DNA from: Synechococcus sp. CS-1328
GTDB taxonomy: Bacteria; Cyanobacteriota; Cyanobacteriia; PCC-6307; Cyanobiaceae
Reading direction: 5' to 3'
Length of the DNA: 64,000 nt
Assembly: GCF_025128095.1 (NCBI RefSeq)
Contig: NZ_JAHLYT010000068.1
Location: 38,675 to 102,674 of the forward strand
Shown here: piece after piece, positions 61,901 to 64,000 of the stretch
Numbering within the stretch: position 1 is the first letter of the stretch
Layout: each line of letters starts with the position of its first letter
Position numbers and translations under genes: made by a program
Notes under the pieces: generated by a model
The model's input: only the letters and a program-made list of their open reading frames with translations
Told to the model about the DNA's origin: nothing
The model's database searches: none

Positions 61901-64000
61901 AACGGTGAGCGAATTGTTGACCGTGGTGGCGCCGTTGAGGGTGGTGGCCCCGGCGACCGAGAGGCTGTTCTGCAGGGTGGTGGCACCGGCCACATTGAGG
62001 GAGTTCTGCAGGTTGGTTGCACCAGCGACGGTGAGGCTGCCGCCAATGGACTGGTTGCCGGTGATAGCGGAATTGCCGCCAACCAGTTGATTGCCGGAAA
62101 CGGACTGGTTGCCGTTCACCGTCTGGTTACCATTGACGGTGAGGGAGTTGTTGACCGTTGTGGCACCGTTGAGGGTGGTGGTACCCGCCACCGCGAGGTT
62201 GCCGCCAACGGATTGGTTGCCAGTGATGGAGGAATTACCGCCAACGAGCTGATTGCCGGAAACGGACTGGTTGCCGTTCACCGACTGGTTGCCATTGACG
62301 GTGAGGGAGTTATTGACCGTGGTGGCGCCGTTGAGGGTCGTGGCTCCAGCCACGGAGAGGTTGCCACCGACTCTCTGGTTGCCAGAAATGCTTAAGTCTG
62401 TGTCAAGAGTGGTTGATCCCGTGTACCGCTTGAGGGTGCCATCGGCATTGGCGAAGACCAGCTGATTGCCACTGCCTGAGATATTTGCGATCGTTACCTC
62501 TGTGGCCGAAGTCCCAATCGCTACCTGGTTGCTTCGGGTGGTTTGGGCATTCGCGCCAATGGCGATCGAATCGGCATCAAGCGCAGAGGCTCCGATGCCA
62601 ATCGCGATCGAGTTTGTTCCCCCCGTGAGGGAATTGAATCCGATAGCAATGGAGTTTGCTCCTCCGGTTAGGGAGAGTTCGCCAATCGCAATCGAACGAT
62701 TTCCGATGGCAAATGCCGCCGTGCCCATAGCTACGGAATTGCTCCCGATGCCGAGTGCCAGTGTTCCTAGCGCAGTGGATTGATTGCCCGCAAAAGAGTC
62801 TGCACCTACGGCGGTGGATCCGAATCCCCTTGCGGTGCTGTTCGCGCCAATGGCGCTGGCGTAGTCTCCAACTGCGGAGGCACCTTCGCCATAGCAACTC
62901 GCGTCAATGCCTTGGTACGTGCAATTGAACACGTTCTGAACCGCGATGATGTAGTTAGGCGCGATAGTTGCGGTGCCTGTTTGAACCCTCCCCTGTGAGT
63001 CGATGATCAGATACTCAGTTCCTGTGGCTGGCTTGTTGGAGAGGCCGGGTAGATAGTATTCACTAGTGCCGTTCCCGCTTTGTCCGAGAGTTACGGAACT
63101 GGATGCACCATTCCCGGCCCTGATTGCCGTGGCGCCGTCTCCGATGGCAGTGGCATTGGCGTAGCTGGATTCAGCTCCGCTGCCGATGGCAAGGCTATTG
63201 GCAGCCGTAGCTTGGCTGGAGGAGCCAATGGCCGTTGCGCCCACTCCAGAGGCAGTGGCTAGGTTACCGATGGCCGTGGCGCTTTCGAAGGCTGCGTTGG
63301 CCTGGCTGCCAAGCGCAGAGGCGCCACTGCCGTTAGCTGTTGAACCGGCTCCGATGGCGGTGGTGTTGGCGCCGTTGGCTACGGCATTGGGGCCATAGCA
63401 AACGGCATCAGGACCGTTACCGACGCAGTTGAGGCTATTGAGAGCGGAACCGCTGATATTGGACCGAGAAAGAGTGCCGGTGCTGTTGGCAATGATTAGC
63501 CCGGAACCAGCGCCAGCAAGGGTATCAACAGTGAGATTGCCTTGAAGGGTGGTGGGCCCAGCCACTGTGAGCGAATTGTTGACCGTGGTGGCGCCGTTGA
63601 GGGTGGTGGCCCCGGCGACTGAGAGGCTGTTCTGCAGGGTGGTGGCACCGGCCACATTGAGGGAGTTCTGCAGGTTGGTTGCACCGGCGACGGAGAGGTT
63701 CCCGCCAATGGACTGGTTGCCGGTGATGGTGGAATTGCCGCCAACCAGTTGATTGCCGGAAACGGACTGGTTGCCATTCACCGCCTGGTTGCCATTGACG
63801 GTCTGGCTGCCGTTCACCGTCTGGTTGCCGTTGAAGGTGGAGGCGCCGTTAACGGTGAGCGAATTGTTGACCGTGGTAGCGCCGTTGAGGGTGGTGGCCC
63901 CGGCGACCGAGAGGCTGTTCTGCAGGGTGGTGGCCCCCGCCACGGTGAGGGAGTTCTGCAGGTTGGTGGCGCCGGCGACGGAGAGGTTCCCGCCGATGGA
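58952..64000 (-). CDS. Giant YadA-like trimeric autotransporter adhesin, N-terminus outside window
   Basis: At least 1,682 residues; the frame stays open at the right edge. Long stalks of short repeats (GNQTVNGNQSVSGNQ, VAGATTLQNSLNVAGATT) alternate with four YadA-type head blocks made of ~14-residue units (AIGAGSTANGSGASALGSQ type). Each head block is preceded by a C-x8-C-Y-G motif. Near the C-terminus are a coiled-coil neck (PRLENSVSQLGRAVETTGAM) and a YadA-type anchor barrel segment (CGFGAGGFGSQYAVAAGCAV to GGRLGFSFPLG). A further ~150 residues rich in coiled coil (LRQQVNQRDQQIGELKQQLE, QRIEELESVKKKSEEEDKRQ) follow the anchor, which is unusual. Confidence 0.88.
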   Translation of the reverse strand, partial: SIGGNLSVAGATNLQNSLTVAGATTLQNSLSVAGATTLNGATTVNNSLTVNGASTFNGNQTVNGSQTVNGNQAVNGNQSVSGNQLVGGNSTITGNQSIGGNLSVAGATNLQNSLNVAGATTLQNSLSVAGATTLNGATTVNNSLTVAGPTTLQGNLTVDTLAGAGSGLIIANSTGTLSRSNISGSALNSLNCVGNGPDAVCYGPNAVANGANTTAIGAGSTANGSGASALGSQANAAFESATAIGNLATASGVGATAIGSSSQATAANSLAIGSGAESSYANATAIGDGATAIRAGNGASSSVTLGQSGNGTSEYYLPGLSNKPATGTEYLIIDSQGRVQTGTATIAPNYIIAVQNVFNCTYQGIDASCYGEGASAVGDYASAIGANSTARGFGSTAVGADSFAGNQSTALGTLALGIGSNSVAMGTAAFAIGNRSIAIGELSLTGGANSIAIGFNSLTGGTNSIAIGIGASALDADSIAIGANAQTTRSNQVAIGTSATEVTIANISGSGNQLVFANADGTLKRYTGSTTLDTDLSISGNQRVGGNLSVAGATTLNGATTVNNSLTVNGNQSVNGNQSVSGNQLVGGNSSITGNQSVGGNLAVAGTTTLNGATTVNNSLTVNGNQTVNGNQSVSGNQLVGGNSAITGNQSIGGSLTVAGATNLQNSLNVAGATTLQNSLSVAGATTLNGATTVNNSLTVNGASTFNGNQTVNGNQSVSGNQSIGGNLSVAGTTTLNGATTVNNSLTVNGASTFNGNQTVNGNQSISGNQLVGGNSTITGNQSVGGNFFVLGATNLQNSLTVSGPTNLQNSLFVGGSTTLNGATTINNSLSVSGNQSVSGSLSVTGPTTLNGGATINNGLTLSGPLTINGQTIGSSAINALNCVGTGANAVCYGPNAQATANFATAIGSDSRSAGTNSLALGAGATANFAGSTALGAGAQATAANRITIGTNNTSIQLPSLTGTGSPGVVDVLSPDVNGVVRVTTFPTNTTTFCNRTGAGSTCYGPNSEAFGIGDTAIGTNATADGTIGATALGAFTEANGNGSTALGVASSADGDFSLAVGFGANASSSNGLGSMAIGSLSRVAGEGSAAIGLGAQASGVNAQAFGTAATATGNNTQAFGAAASATGVNSQAFGSNASASGTDALAFGSSSTASGTNTTALGTGASASGVNTQALGAGALSNGVDSLAVGSNARATGSQVSAIGAGAVANGFNAISYGTGATANGRNVVAIGTNARAEGFNTNGVAIGTDAFASGTDVTALGAGAQATGVGSTAIGSGATTTRNNQIVLGTATTTVTAPNLAGQGTELVAANGDGTLVRSVGISASGGSLTVQNGLTVVGPTTLNGGANISNGLSVQGGANVDTLNVTGSTNIGGSLNVSGPSTFNNNVTINGGLSASGPVSLTGLANNNNFAVDKYQSGQRRLLTIDGSGNSGTSRLTVPQVETAVTQTVPRLENSVSQLGRAVETTGAMAAAFSAVPEVSLQEDEPVRCGFGAGGFGSQYAVAAGCAVRVADRVHINGALSYAPSVDYGYGSTPSVGGRLGFSFPLGKIDKSRSPQAHQIAAVSDDLIALRQQVNQRDQQIGELKQQLEKLEASQEARGGSQTATSEVTTQLIALLKQRIEELESVKKKSEEEDKRQNGVIQKLQDQLADQESRFKKMMEQIRTLLPGGKVSLDSSSQN
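61655..62395. repeat. Tandem and dispersed DNA repeats encoding adhesin stalk, first block
   Basis: The segment is built of ~18-base and ~60-base units encoding NGNQ-type and VAGATTL-type repeats. About 115 bases around 61900-62011 match 63567-63690 with few differences (one clear C/T change). Such length and identity favour recombination or slippage. The unit-by-unit regularity reflects protein repeats, not a CRISPR array. Confidence 0.8.
63541..64000. repeat. Tandem and dispersed DNA repeats encoding adhesin stalk, second block
   Basis: Same units as at 61655-62395. Two near-identical copies lie within this block (63560-63730 and 63850-64000), and both resemble the first block. The block continues past the window edge. 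Confidence 0.8.

Noticed and set aside
61655..62395. Regularly spaced short repeats resembling a CRISPR array
   Set aside because: The repeats are in frame, encode NGNQ and VAGATTL units of the adhesin, have no unique spacers and no cas genes.

Overview
The window reads as a high-GC picocyanobacterial chromosome of the Cyanobium / Synechococcus type. Evidence: the order gltX - tRNA-Asp - small SH3-like protein - tRNA-Trp - rplS - map, the pipX-pipY-sepF-proC run, cyanobacterium-specific families (DUF1830, DUF1823, DUF3119, DUF3086, Npun_F0494-like, a CP12-like protein, LrtA-type long HPF), and scattered HIP1 octamers (GCGATCGC), for example at 26928, 34510, 42540 and 48725. Genes are densely packed on both strands with many ATGA-type overlaps. 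Species-level placement is inference.

Region 1 (1-8.7 kb) is core: translation (gltX, two tRNAs, rplS, map), an SDR, a BioD/DRTGG protein, a DprA-like Rossmann protein, divergent NfeD and stomatin genes, and a MAPEG protein. Region 2 (8.8-23.5 kb) is accessory and visibly decaying. An AraC regulator is divergent from a large CheB-CheR-PAS protein. After these come a truncated APC permease, a nested inverted-repeat cluster, an alpha/beta-hydrolase remnant, two NTF2-like genes, DUF1830 and a CP12-like gene. A glgC paralogue and a secreted cupin are each interrupted by one in-frame stop. Then come a collapsed AbrB/PIN toxin-antitoxin locus, a RelE-type toxin-antitoxin pair leading into a TOTE-type primase-helicase that has lost its helicase core, and a broken tyrosine integrase beside tRNA-Gly(TCC). 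The integrase, tRNA and cargo geometry looks like the remains of an integrated element.

Region 3 (23.6-58.5 kb) is mostly housekeeping. An envelope-lipid cluster (MlaE-type permease, DUF3119, DUF3086, plsY) is followed by proC, sepF, pipY and pipX, an EcfT component, der, an L,D-transpeptidase and dus. Next are cobI, mtnD, miaE, aroQ, two tRNAs, a glycosyltransferase, an MFS protein, recO, deoC, hpf, lipB, an acyl-ACP/CoA ligase, a YlqD-like protein, pdhC and an APC permease. The run closes with queA, a secreted SGNH-RTX protein, sodB, an FKBP, lnt, cobQ and an Npun_F0494-like gene.

Region 4 (58.5-64 kb) holds a small secreted four-cysteine protein downstream of a giant YadA-like trimeric-autotransporter gene that runs off the right edge. 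That adhesin is the most unusual object here. It has very repetitive stalks, four head blocks each introduced by the same C-x8-C-Y-G motif, and a long coiled coil after the membrane-anchor domain. The left edge cuts gltX and the right edge cuts the adhesin.
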